Below, one piece after another: positions 30,743 through 39,500 of a DNA stretch of 64,000 nt. How positions within the stretch are numbered: position 1 is the first letter of the stretch; every line of letters begins with the position of its first letter. Source of the DNA: Chromatiales bacterium (GTDB lineage: Bacteria; Pseudomonadota; Gammaproteobacteria; UBA6429; Thiohalophilaceae). Where the stretch lies: contig JALVOC010000118.1 of the NCBI GenBank assembly GCA_027032075.1, positions 35,395-99,394 of the forward strand, given 5' to 3'. The translations under genes and the position numbers were made by a program. The notes under the pieces are model-generated. The model was not told the DNA's origin, made no database searches, and saw nothing but the letters and a program-made list of their open reading frames with translations.

Positions 30743-30758
30743 TGGCATGTTTCATGCA
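30743..30758 (+). promoter_or_regulatory. Sigma-54 (-24/-12) promoter of glnA
   Basis: TGGCATGTTTCATGCA has the invariant GG and GC dinucleotides 10 bases apart, as required for RpoN promoters, and agrees well with TGGCAC-N5-TTGCA. With the upstream NtrC site it explains nitrogen-limited glnA transcription. The leader to the ATG is about 110 bases. Confidence 0.85.
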
Positions 30759-30867
30759 CCTATAGGCGCACGGTTTTTTGTGGTGCACGAATCAAGCCGC
30801 CTTGATTGGTGTATCGAAGTAGTGCTTCGGCTTTAAACCAACCACTTTTCACATTTGGAGAAGAGTA

Positions 30868-32274
30868 ATGTCTGACAAAGTTTTAAAAATGATAAAGGAT
30901 AACGGGGTCAAGTTTGTCGATTTCCGTTTCACCGATACCCGGGGGAAAGAGCAGCACGTATCAGTGCCGGCTCACACAGTTGATGCCGATCTGTTTACCG
31001 ACGGTAAAATGTTCGACGGTTCTTCCATTTCAGGCTGGAAGGGCATTAACGAATCCGACATGATCCTGATGCCGGATGCCGATACCGCGGTGATGGATCC
31101 CTTCACCGATGAACCCTCCCTCATCCTTACCTGCGATGTCGTGGAACCGTCTACTGGCCAGGGCTATGATCGTGATCCCCGTTCTGTTGCCAAACGTGCC
31201 GAAGCCTACCTCAAATCCACCGGTATCGCCGACACCGCCTATTTCGGTCCGGAACCGGAATTTTTCGTGCTCGATGACGTTCGCTGGGGCGCGGACATGA
31301 GCGGCGCATTCTACAAGGTTGATTCCGACGAAGCCGAATGGAACTCCGAGCGCGTATATGAAGACGGCAATATCGGCCACCGTCCCGGCCTCAAGGGTGG
31401 ATATTTCCCGGTGCCGCCGGTGGATTCCCTCAACGATCTGCGTGCGGCCATGTGTCTGGCGATGGAAGAAATGGGTGTTGTCACCGAAGTGCATCACCAC
31501 GAAGTGGCCACCGCCGGCCAGTGTGAAATCGGTACCGAGTTCAACACCCTGGTAAAACGCGCCGACTGGAACCAGATCCTGAAATATTGCGTGCACAATG
31601 TCGCGCACATCTACGGCAAGACCGCCACCTTCATGCCCAAACCGCTGGTGGGGGACAACGGTAACGGTATGCACGTGCACCAGTCCCTGGCCAAAGATGG
31701 CCAGAACCTCTTTTCCGGGGATCAGTACGGTGGCCTGTCTGAAACCGCGCTGTTCTACATCGGCGGTATCATCAAGCACGCCAAGTCGCTCAACGCCATG
31801 ACCAACGCTTCCACCAACAGTTACAAACGACTGGTTCCCGGTTTCGAGGCACCGGTATTGCTGGCCTATTCGGCGCGTAACCGCTCCGCTTCCATCCGTA
31901 TCCCCTATGTTGCCAACCCGAAAGGACGCCGCATCGAAGTGCGCTTCCCGGATCCCACCGCCAACCCGTACCTGGCGTTTTCCGCCATGATGATGGCCGG
32001 GCTTGACGGTATCCAGAACAAGATCCATCCCGGTGAGGCTTCCGACAAGGATCTCTACGAGCTGCCGCCGGAAGAGCTGAAAGATATCCCGACCGTGTGT
32101 GCCTCGCTGGAAGAAGCGCTGGAAAACCTCGACAAGGATCGCGCCTACCTCACCGCCGGTGGCGTCTTCAGTGACGACATGATCGACGCCTATATCGATC
32201 TGAAGATGGAAGAAGTCACGCGCATGCGCATGACCACCCACCCGGTTGAGTTCGATATGTACTATTCCATCTAG
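30868..32274 (+). CDS. glnA: GlnA, glutamine synthetase type I
   Basis: A 468-residue dodecameric cytoplasmic enzyme that makes glutamine from glutamate and ammonia. Visible: [17 protein letters not shown], the ATP region [17 protein letters not shown], and the adenylylation segment [16 protein letters not shown] with its conserved Tyr, indicating GlnE control. Ribosome site GGAGAAGAG lies before ATG. Expression is set by the NtrC/sigma-54 elements at 30665-30758. ntrB and ntrC follow downstream after a terminator and one unrelated gene. Confidence 0.99.
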   Translation: MSDKVLKMIKDNGVKFVDFRFTDTRGKEQHVSVPAHTVDADLFTDGKMFDGSSISGWKGINESDMILMPDADTAVMDPFTDEPSLILTCDVVEPSTGQGYDRDPRSVAKRAEAYLKSTGIADTAYFGPEPEFFVLDDVRWGADMSGAFYKVDSDEAEWNSERVYEDGNIGHRPGLKGGYFPVPPVDSLNDLRAAMCLAMEEMGVVTEVHHHEVATAGQCEIGTEFNTLVKRADWNQILKYCVHNVAHIYGKTATFMPKPLVGDNGNGMHVHQSLAKDGQNLFSGDQYGGLSETALFYIGGIIKHAKSLNAMTNASTNSYKRLVPGFEAPVLLAYSARNRSASIRIPYVANPKGRRIEVRFPDPTANPYLAFSAMMMAGLDGIQNKIHPGEASDKDLYELPPEELKDIPTVCASLEEALENLDKDRAYLTAGGVFSDDMIDAYIDLKMEEVTRMRMTTHPVEFDMYYSI

Positions 32275-32305
32275 GCACCAAGCAGCGTTTGCGTTTGCTG
32301 CCGGC

Positions 32306-32335
32306 ACGCCCCCGTTTTACGGGGGCGTTTTTCTT
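32306..32335 (+). terminator. Rho-independent terminator of glnA
   Basis: CGCCCCCG pairs with CGGGGGCG around the loop TTTTA, followed by TTTTTCTT, 30 bases after the glnA stop. It separates the highly expressed glnA message from ntrBC. Confidence 0.93.
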
Positions 32336-32378
32336 GGGGCCGGTTGTTGTTGTCGCCAATGTTGGCTATGCTCGGCAT

Positions 32379-32927
32379 ATGCGCACATTGATCGGTATTA
32401 TTATTTTTTCTCTCGGCCTGACGGTGTGGGCGTCGGATCAGGTTTACAAGAAGATCAATGAGGACGGCACGGTGGAATACAGCGATCGTCCGATTGAAGG
32501 CGCTGAACGGATCAAGGTTCCGAAAGGTTCAACCTACAGCGCACCGCCGGTTACCACGTCGAAAGCAGGTGCTCCAGGCCAGTCTCAAGCCGAGCCGGAA
32601 TTTTCCTACCAGCGACTCGCCATTCTCGAACCGAAAAATGATGCTCAGATCCGCAGCAACCAGGGCAACGTTTCCGCCATGGCCGAGGTGAGCCCGGGCC
32701 TGCAGGCGGGTCACAAGTTCCAGTGGCTGCTGGATAACCAGCCGCTGGTCGGAATGAATTCGTTGAAGCTCAAACTGCAGAATGTCGATCGCGGCACGCA
32801 TACCCTGCAACTGACGATAATCGATTCGGACGGCAAGCAGCTGATGGCTTCTGACAAAGTCACCTTCCATCTTCTCCGGCACAGCGCAGCCAATCCCTTC
32901 ACGGTTCCGCCGCCGCGGCCCAAGTAG
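32379..32927 (+). CDS. Secreted DUF4124-domain protein
   Basis: A 182-residue protein from the ATG at 32379; the in-frame extension back to 32289 lies in the terminator. The signal peptide is MRTLIGIIIFSLGLTVWA. The mature N-terminus, SDQVYKKINEDGTVEYSDRP, is the DUF4124 pattern found in many periplasmic gammaproteobacterial proteins. The remainder (AILEPKNDAQIRSNQGNVSA, LQLTIIDSDGKQL) looks like an Ig-like beta domain. It sits between glnA and ntrB, a place where such genes occur in related genomes. Function unknown. Confidence 0.87.
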   Translation: MRTLIGIIIFSLGLTVWASDQVYKKINEDGTVEYSDRPIEGAERIKVPKGSTYSAPPVTTSKAGAPGQSQAEPEFSYQRLAILEPKNDAQIRSNQGNVSAMAEVSPGLQAGHKFQWLLDNQPLVGMNSLKLKLQNVDRGTHTLQLTIIDSDGKQLMASDKVTFHLLRHSAANPFTVPPPRPK

Positions 32928-32964
32928 TCCCAAAATACGAAGACTCCCTTTTGTTGTCTTGAAT

Positions 32965-32981
32965 TGCACCATAATAGTGCA
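32965..32981. promoter_or_regulatory. NtrC-type operator upstream of ntrB
   Basis: TGCACCATAATAGTGCA is a near-perfect dyad fitting TGCACC-N5-GGTGCA, about 155 bp upstream of the ntrB ATG. In enteric bacteria NtrC represses glnL (ntrB) from such a site; the same autoregulation is inferred here. I did not see a sigma-54 promoter between it and ntrB. Confidence 0.75.
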
Positions 32982-33134
32982 ATATAAAAGGATATCGTGT
33001 GAATGATCCCGGGGCGGTATCCAGAGAGAGCCGGACGAATGCGTAATTGCTTGTTTATATTGAATATTTTGCATCGCGAAAGAGAGTTTTTCTATACCTT
33101 TGCGGGTTGGTTTGGTTTTTGCAGATAGGGTGAC

Positions 33135-34217
33135 ATGGTTTCGGTAATGGCGGGTCCGGCAACGACGACACAGCAACGCATTCTCGAGGGAATGACCTCT
33201 GCCGTCCTGCTGTTCGACGAGAATATGCGGCTGCAATATATCAATCCGGCCGGGGAAACGCTGTTTTCGGTCAGCGCCCGTCACCTGCTGCAACAACCCT
33301 ACCAGGCACTGATCGAGGATCAGGAGGATTTGCAGGAACTCCTGCAGGAGGCGGTAAACAGCAGCCATCCGTTTACCCGGCATGAAGTCAGTCTGAAGCT
33401 CGGCCAGGATATCGAGGTGGTGGTGGATTTTACCGCGGTGCCCCTGAGTGAGCCTGCTGCCAGACAGGCGATTCTGGTGGAGATGCATCAGATCGACAGA
33501 CTGTTGCGCATCTCCCGTGAGAAAAACCAGATCAACCAGCAGCACGCCACTCGTAAAATCCTTCGCGGCCTGGCGCACGAAGTGAAAAATCCTTTGGGAG
33601 GTTTGCGCGGGGCGGCGCAACTGCTGGAACGGCAGCTCGAGAGCGAGGAACTGAAGGAGTATACGCGTGTCATTATCGACGAGGCGGATCGTTTACAGAA
33701 ACTGGTGGATCGCATCCTGGGGCCCAACAAGCTTCCCGACAAGCGGTTACTGAATATTCATACGGTACTCGAACATGTGCGCAACCTGCTGGTTGCCGAG
33801 GTGAGTGATCGCATAAAAATACATCGTGATTATGATCCGAGTATCCCCGAAATAGAGGCGGATGCCGATCAGTTGATTCAGGCGATACTCAATATTGCGA
33901 ACAATGCGCGCCAGGCGATTGAGGATAAGGGAAACATTACCTTGCGTACCCGGGTGGAGCGAAAGTTCACCATTGGCAAACAACGGCACGATCTCGTGGC
34001 GCGCATAGAGGTGATCGATGATGGCGCAGGGATACCCAAAGAGATGCAGGACAATATCTTTTTCCCGATGGTGACCGGGCGCGCGGACGGAACCGGCCTC
34101 GGCCTGTCCATCGCGCAATCACTGATCCTGCAGCATGATGGATTGATTGAATTTGAGTCTGTTCCCGGGCGCACCATGTTCGCCGTGTTGTTACCCATTT
34201 CAAAGGAAGGAAGATAA
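33135..34217 (+). CDS. ntrB: NtrB (GlnL), nitrogen-sensing histidine kinase
   Basis: A 360-residue cytoplasmic kinase/phosphatase that controls NtrC in response to PII. An N-terminal PAS domain (MRLQYINPAGETLFSVSAR) is followed by the H-box LRGLAHEVKNPLGGLRGAAQ with the phosphorylated His, and the ATPase motifs NIANNARQAIEDKG (N), DDGAGIPKEM (G1) and GTGLGLSIAQSLILQHDG (G2). No membrane helices, as expected. ntrC starts 4 bp downstream. An NtrC site lies upstream. Confidence 0.97.
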   Translation: MVSVMAGPATTTQQRILEGMTSAVLLFDENMRLQYINPAGETLFSVSARHLLQQPYQALIEDQEDLQELLQEAVNSSHPFTRHEVSLKLGQDIEVVVDFTAVPLSEPAARQAILVEMHQIDRLLRISREKNQINQQHATRKILRGLAHEVKNPLGGLRGAAQLLERQLESEELKEYTRVIIDEADRLQKLVDRILGPNKLPDKRLLNIHTVLEHVRNLLVAEVSDRIKIHRDYDPSIPEIEADADQLIQAILNIANNARQAIEDKGNITLRTRVERKFTIGKQRHDLVARIEVIDDGAGIPKEMQDNIFFPMVTGRADGTGLGLSIAQSLILQHDGLIEFESVPGRTMFAVLLPISKEGR

Positions 34218-34221
34218 ACCT

Positions 34222-35625
34222 ATGAGTAAAGCGACAGTTTGGGTTGTTGATGATGATCGTTCCATTCGCTGGGTGCTCGAAAAGGCGCTCAAACAGGCGG
34301 AGATGGATGTCAGGACGTTTGAGGATGCTGCGAGCGTGCTCGATGCACTGGAGCAGGAACAGCCTGATGCCATGATCTGCGACATTCGCATGCCCGGCAT
34401 GGACGGTCTGGAACTGCTCAACCGTATTCACCAAAAGCATAGCGACCTGCCGGTTATCATCATTACCGCGCATACCGATCTGGATGCCGCCGTATCGGCG
34501 TATGAGAGCGGGGCGTTTGAATATTTGCCGAAACCGTTTGATGTCGATGACGCGGTGGAACTCACGCGGCGTGCGGTAAAACACACGCGTGACATGCATG
34601 CAGCCGAGGAGGTGTCAGTACTGGAAGATACCGAAATCATCGGTGAGGCCGCCTCCATGCAGGAGGTGTTTCGCGCCATTGGCCGGTTGTCGCGCTCCAA
34701 TATCACCGTGTTGATCAACGGCGAATCCGGAACCGGTAAGGAGCTGGTCGCCAAGGCATTGCATCGCCACAGCCCGCGTTCCGGGCAACCGTTCATCGCC
34801 CTGAATATGGCGGCGATTCCGCGCGATCTGCTGGAATCGGAACTGTTTGGTCATGAAAAAGGGGCCTTTACCGGCGCGCAAACGCTGCGCAAGGGCCGGT
34901 TTGAACAGGCCGACGGCGGTACCCTGTTTCTCGATGAAATCGGCGACATGCCGGCCGAGCTGCAAACCCGTTTGTTGCGAGTGCTGGCCGATGGCGAGTT
35001 TTATCGTGTCGGGGGGCATAGCCCGGTAAAAGTCGATGTGCGCATTATTGCCGCAACCCATCAGAATCTCGAGCAGCGGGTGGAGCGGGGCGATTTCCGC
35101 GAGGATCTGTTTCATCGTCTGAATGTGATCCGTATTCACATTCCGCCGTTGCGGGAACGCCGGGAGGACATTTCCCTGCTGGCCAAGCATTTTCTGCGTC
35201 ATGCGGCGGAAGAGCTAAACGTGGATGCCAAAACCCTGGATGAGGAAACCACCGACTATCTCAGCAAGCTGGATTGGCCGGGCAATGTGCGCCAACTGGA
35301 AAACACCTGCCGCTGGTTGACCGTCATGTCACCCGGACAGGTTATACACGTCGCCGATTTGCCGCCGGAACTGCTCACCAAGGCGCAACAGGAAAAACCG
35401 GGCATCGAATGGGACGAAGGCCTGCGCCGCTGGGCAGAGCGCGAACTGGCACAAGGCAACAGCGCCATTCTCGAAGAGGCCGTGCCGCGTTTCGAAAAAG
35501 TGATGATCCAGACCGCATTGCAACGCTCGGGCGGGCGGCGCCAGGACGCCGCCAAACTGCTCGGCTGGGGCAGAAACACCCTGACCCGCAAGATCAAGGA
35601 ATTGGGGATGGAAGAGGCAGTTTAA
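34222..35625 (+). CDS. ntrC: NtrC (GlnG), nitrogen-regulated sigma-54 activator
   Basis: A 467-residue response regulator. The ATG at 34222 follows AAGGAAGGAAGA, a strong ribosome site; a longer open frame to 34147 overlaps ntrB. The receiver domain has the phospho-acceptor Asp in [12 protein letters not shown]. The AAA+ domain has Walker [17 protein letters not shown] and the sigma-54 contact loop GAFTGA. The C-terminal Fis-type helix-turn-helix is [20 protein letters not shown]. It activates glnA from the site at 30665-30679 by inference. Confidence 0.98.
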   Translation: MSKATVWVVDDDRSIRWVLEKALKQAEMDVRTFEDAASVLDALEQEQPDAMICDIRMPGMDGLELLNRIHQKHSDLPVIIITAHTDLDAAVSAYESGAFEYLPKPFDVDDAVELTRRAVKHTRDMHAAEEVSVLEDTEIIGEAASMQEVFRAIGRLSRSNITVLINGESGTGKELVAKALHRHSPRSGQPFIALNMAAIPRDLLESELFGHEKGAFTGAQTLRKGRFEQADGGTLFLDEIGDMPAELQTRLLRVLADGEFYRVGGHSPVKVDVRIIAATHQNLEQRVERGDFREDLFHRLNVIRIHIPPLRERREDISLLAKHFLRHAAEELNVDAKTLDEETTDYLSKLDWPGNVRQLENTCRWLTVMSPGQVIHVADLPPELLTKAQQEKPGIEWDEGLRRWAERELAQGNSAILEEAVPRFEKVMIQTALQRSGGRRQDAAKLLGWGRNTLTRKIKELGMEEAV

Positions 35626-35733
35626 CCCCGATACCTGGGCTCATGTTACAGAAGGTAAACCGGAACAACGCGATCGATGCGGTTCGCAAGCTCACCACAT
35701 CCTACCTGGAAGTGTACGAGGTCAGGTAACGCC

Positions 35734-35763
35734 GTAGGATGCGGTGAGGCACGAACCGCATCG
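35734..35763. repeat. Hairpin module copy 1
   Basis: GTAGGATGCGGTGAGGCACG... The 8-bp stem GATGCGGT/ACCGCATC encloses a 9-base loop GAGGCACGA. The same 30-bp module recurs at 35979-36008, 36224-36253 and 36369-36398. It resembles the REP-like 'GTAGGRTGCG...CGCAYC' hairpins scattered between genes in proteobacteria, which may be spread by REP-associated tyrosine transposases; none is encoded here. Confidence 0.85.
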
Positions 35764-35860
35764 GTCGCGCAGCGGCGTTTGTTATCTCCAGCAGAAGAAC
35801 TTCGAAGCGTGTTTGGATGAGGTAAAACAAAAAAGACCTCCGAATCATCACCAGCGATCA

Positions 35861-35974
35861 ATGGACGAGTTATCCCGATCGATGCGCGTGTTACAGAAAG
35901 TAAACCGGATCAATGCGATCGATGCGGTTCGCAAGCTCACCACATCCTACCTGGAAGTGTACGAGGCCAGTTAA
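35861..35974 (+). other. 37-codon reading frame in the repeat array, copy 1
   Basis: It opens with ATG at 35861 and reads MDELSRSMRVLQKVNRIN, then AIDAVRKLTTSYLEVYEAS, then TAA. The same frame, same length, recurs at 36106-36219 with mostly conservative changes. A 28-codon version starting MLQKVNRNNAIDAV opens at 35643 and ends at 35729. The peptide is amphipathic and basic-helical. No clear ribosome site (upstream CCAGCGATCA), so translation is uncertain. It could be a decayed gene fragment carried along by the duplication. Confidence 0.35.
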
Positions 35975-35978
35975 GCCC

Positions 35979-36008
35979 GTAGGATGCGGTGAGGCACGAA
36001 CCGCATCG
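35979..36008. repeat. Hairpin module copy 2
   Basis: Identical to copy 1 over 30 bases, exactly 245 bp downstream of it. Confidence 0.85.
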
Positions 36009-36105
36009 TTCGCGCCGCGGCGGCATTATCTCCAACAGATGAATTTCGACGCGTGCATGGATAAGGTAAAAACAAAAAAGATTTCCGAATCATCTCCAGC
36101 GATCA

Positions 36106-36219
36106 ATGGACGAGTTATCCCGATCGATGCGCATGTTACAGAAAGTAAACCGGATCAACGCGACCGATGCGGTTCGCAAGCTCACCGCATCCTACATGGG
36201 AGTGTACGAGGTCAGGTAA
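36106..36219 (+). other. 37-codon reading frame in the repeat array, copy 2
   Basis: It reads MDELSRSMRMLQKVNRIN, then ATDAVRKLTASYMGVYEVR, then TAA. Length and register match the frame at 35861-35974 exactly. Differences (V/M, I/T, T/A, L/M, E/G) leave the frame open. No known family is recognised and no ribosome site is evident. Confidence 0.35.
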
Positions 36220-36223
36220 CGCC

Positions 36224-36510
36224 GTAGGATGCGGTGAGGCATGAACCGCATCGGTCGCGCCTTGGGTAAACGGTACAAAACAACAAGCTCGGTAAACCTT
36301 CCTCATACCCCCCAACAAACGCAGTTCCCGACGGATCAACGTGCCACATCGATCAGAACACCGACCTCGTAGGATGCGGTGAGGCACGAACCGCATCGGT
36401 CGCGCCCTGGGTAAACGGGACAAAACAACAAGCTCGGTAAACCTTCCTCATACCCACCCAACAAACGCAGTTCACGACGGATTAACGTGCCACATCGAGG
36501 GAGAGGTATG
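36224..36510. repeat. Unit B: two tandem copies of about 145 bp
   Basis: Copy 1 runs 36224-36368 and copy 2 from 36369 to about 36506. Each starts with the hairpin module (36224-36253 and 36369-36398) and continues with GGTCGCGCC, CTCGGTAAACCTTCCTCATA, ACAAACGCAGTTC and GTGCCACATCGA. The copies are over 90 percent identical by eye. The hairpin at 36224 is also the third one in the unit A series, so A and B are joined through it. The region ends just before the mshQ stop codon at 36534. Confidence 0.88.
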
Positions 36511-36533
36511 AAGGGATTCAGCCGTGCGCGGTT

Positions 36534-39500
36534 TTATTCGAACCGTTCCCGCCAGTAGATGATCCGATCGTCACCCCGGTAAATGCCGAAGGTGGCGCGG
36601 CCGACGGGGTTTTCCTTGCCGGCGCCTTTCCAGTCATACTGTAACCAGCTGTCGACGATTCCGGTGACATCCACATTGCCGGTAAAGCCAGCACCGGGTG
36701 CTTTCAGGTAAAGATTGAAATCGGCGTTGTTCGCGGGCTCGGTGTATTGCAGTGCCACCGGACCGGGCAGGATGCCCGCATCAGAGCAATTGTTGGCGCC
36801 GCTGTTACCGGCATCGTCCCAGATACAGGTATCCCCCGCCGTCCCGCCGTTGCCGACATTCAAGGTGCCGTCTATTTTGCCGAGGGTCAGGCTCATCACG
36901 CTGCAGGTATCGTTACTGAAGTCGACGAAGTCGCTGCCATCATAATGCTGCACCCGGGTCGGTACCGAAAGATCGACCAGTTCCGATCCAAACGCATTTT
37001 CAATGGCCACCCGGCCGCTGTGGATATCGGTGGTTTCCTCGAGATGACCGAGGGAACTGACACCATCGGGATCCTCGGCACGCAGGGTAATGGTCGTGGG
37101 CGCCGTTTCAACCGAGGGGAAAGTATAGGTTATATCATTGCGTGTACCGGCTGCAGCCTGGGGGTTGCCGAAGTTCGCCGCCGGGATGACATTGTTGGTG
37201 AAATTGCCGGTATCCCCCGCATCGGAAACAGTGGTGGGCTGGGCAAATCCGAGCGCGCCGCTGTAGTTCTGCGTGATCACGCTGTTGCTGTTATAGGCGG
37301 TGGCGGTAACGCTGAAAGGCTGGCCGGAATAGGTAAAGGCACCGGCTGCACAGCCATGGATACGGGTAACGTCAAAATAGGCGGGATAGAAGCGGCCGAT
37401 ATTGACGCTGGTGTTGCTGGCGGCATCCCCAATGGTCGTTTCCCCGAAATAGGGACTGCCGGCGGTGAGTTGAGCCATGAAGCTGAAGACTCCCACCTCG
37501 GAAACCGCCTGATTGGCAATTGCGCGCTCACCATTATCGCCGGCAGTGATTGCCGTGGTGCCGACGTCGATGGTGCCGGCGTTGCCTGCCGCGGGTGCGA
37601 CAAGATTGTGGGTGATGCTGATATTGTTGTGTTCGAAATTGGGCGTCACGGTTGTATCGGCACAGGCGGCACGCACCTTCAGGGTGAACGCCTGACCGGC
37701 CTGGCGGAAGGCACTGCAGGCAAGATCGGCGCTGGCACAGTCAGAATTCAGATCATCACTGTAAACATAGAGTCTGGCCGGTTTGGTGACATAGGTGGCA
37801 CCGCCGGTCATCACCAGCCCGCTTTCAGCGCCGCTGCCATCGAAGCGGCTGTTGAGTGTGAGTTGTCCCGCATCCGGATAGGTCACGGTTACCGTCGCTT
37901 CGCCGTTGGCGTCGAAAGCGAGTGGTACACCCGTGCCCGGTGCCGCAGTCGCCAGGAGGTAATCCGTGCTGCCGTTATTGAGCGTCAATTGGTTGGTACC
38001 GCTGGCGGGGTTGACGTAGGTTGTCCAGAAATTGATGGTTTCATTGCGGTTGGCGAACGAAGGAACACACTGCTGCGTGGTGATATCCTTGCGCACCGCG
38101 GCGACGGTGATGCTGGCGGAAGTCTGGCACGAGGTCTGGGTTGGCACCGTATAGATAAAGCCGGTGTCATAAAAAGTCAGATCACAACTGTTGCTGCTGT
38201 CACTGGTGTTGAGACAGGTCACCGGGTTCAGCGCAAGTGGAGTCGAGCTGCTGATGCCGAGTGTCACCACCTCGGGAAGGGTGTGGCGTAACTGAAAGGT
38301 GCTGCTGCCACCCGTGACCACCTGGGTATCCCCCCCCACCCAGCCGGTGGGTGTCAGGGTAACCGTCACGTCATCGGCATAGAGGCTGGAACAGTCGGCA
38401 TTGGCACAGGCGCGGATGGTGACATTTTCCGGATTACAGGTGAGCGCAGTGCCGTCATGCTGGATTTCCAGGTGATCAAGCGTGGGGACGATGGTGCAGG
38501 CATGGGTTTCGTTCATGACCGCAGCGATCTCGGCCTGGCTGAGGGCGCGGGAGTAAACACGCACTTCGTCAATGTCGCCGTCGAAACGCCAGTTGGGAAC
38601 CGCCTCGGAGCCGGCGCCGTTGGTTTCGCCGCCGACAGAGGCGAGACCGGTATCGGTGCCCCAGTTGCCAGTATAGGTTGCCGCCGCGGTGACCGGGTTG
38701 GCGTTCACATAGATCTGGCGTGTCTTGGCGGCTGCGTCGTGTACGGCGGTAACGTAGTACCAGCTGTTGGCGGTGATCACCGCGGGGGAATCGAGCGACA
38801 CCGGGGAAACATTGCGGGAGAAAAAGCGCAGGCGGCCGTCTCCGGGATCGCCGAGGGAAAAGGCAAAGCCGCCGGAATTGTTTTCATCATCGGCAAATAT
38901 GCGCTGATCGTTGTTGATCGCCCGGGGCCGGATCCAGGCACCGATGGTAAAACTGCCGTTCAGATCAGGAAAGCCGGGCAGGGCGACATAATCGTCATTG
39001 CCATCGAATGTGCCGTAACGGCAGGTGCCGGGATTCGAGGGGATTGCCCAGTCACTGATGTTGTTCCCGCCGGTGGTGGCGCCATTGATACCGGTGCCGT
39101 GATTGTTTTTACCGGAACTGTCCACCACCTCGTCCACCGTTCCGTTCCAGGCGGCCTCATCCATGTGCAGGTTGGTCAACAGGCACTCATGGGTCTGGTT
39201 CATGTCATTGTTGATCTGCGCGGCCGAGAGAACTTCCGTGTAAATGCGGGCTTCATCCTCGATGCCGTTCGCCGAGTTGCGGGTGTAGCCGTTACCGCTG
39301 ACGCCGCCGGTGCGGTTGTCGCCGAAATAAAGTGTGTTCAGGTTGCCCAGCAATCCAGTGATGTTGAGTGGCCCGTTGAGATTGGCGCGGTTGGTGGCGC
39401 GCCGCGTGCCATCGATATAGATCTGTAACCAGTCAGCATCGTTGTTGATATCCCAGGTGATGGCTACATGGTGCCAGGTGCCGGCCGCATAGCTGTTGTT

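Larger units (their letters stand above)
35643..36219. repeat. Unit A: three tandem copies with a 245-bp period
   Basis: The anchor TTACAGAA recurs at 35646, 35891 and 36136 (spacing 245 and 245). Each copy carries a short frame encoding a LQKVNRxNAxDAVRKLT peptide, then a 30-bp hairpin module, then a variable stretch with LQQxNFxACxDxVK coding potential. Copies differ by roughly 10 percent, with compensating +1/-1 indels inside the unit. The first copy lacks the 5' part. No transposase, terminal repeat pair or target duplication is visible. Confidence 0.9.

Noticed and set aside
31030..32307. 425-codon minus-strand open frame
   Set aside because: Antisense shadow of glnA; no family signature and no separate promoter seen.
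36136..36423. 95-codon minus-strand frame in the repeat array
   Set aside because: It runs across hairpin modules and the other strand of both repeat types; its sequence is explained by the duplication, and no start region or family supports it.
35643..36510. CRISPR array
   Set aside because: Repeat units are 145-245 bp and include nearly identical 'spacers'; CRISPR repeats are 23-50 bp with unique spacers, and no cas genes are present.
36747..38291. 514-codon plus-strand open frame
   Set aside because: It is antisense to mshQ, whose GC-rich third positions leave the opposite strand open. Composition is repetitive and without domains; mshQ has a signal peptide and LamG/DUF6701 features.
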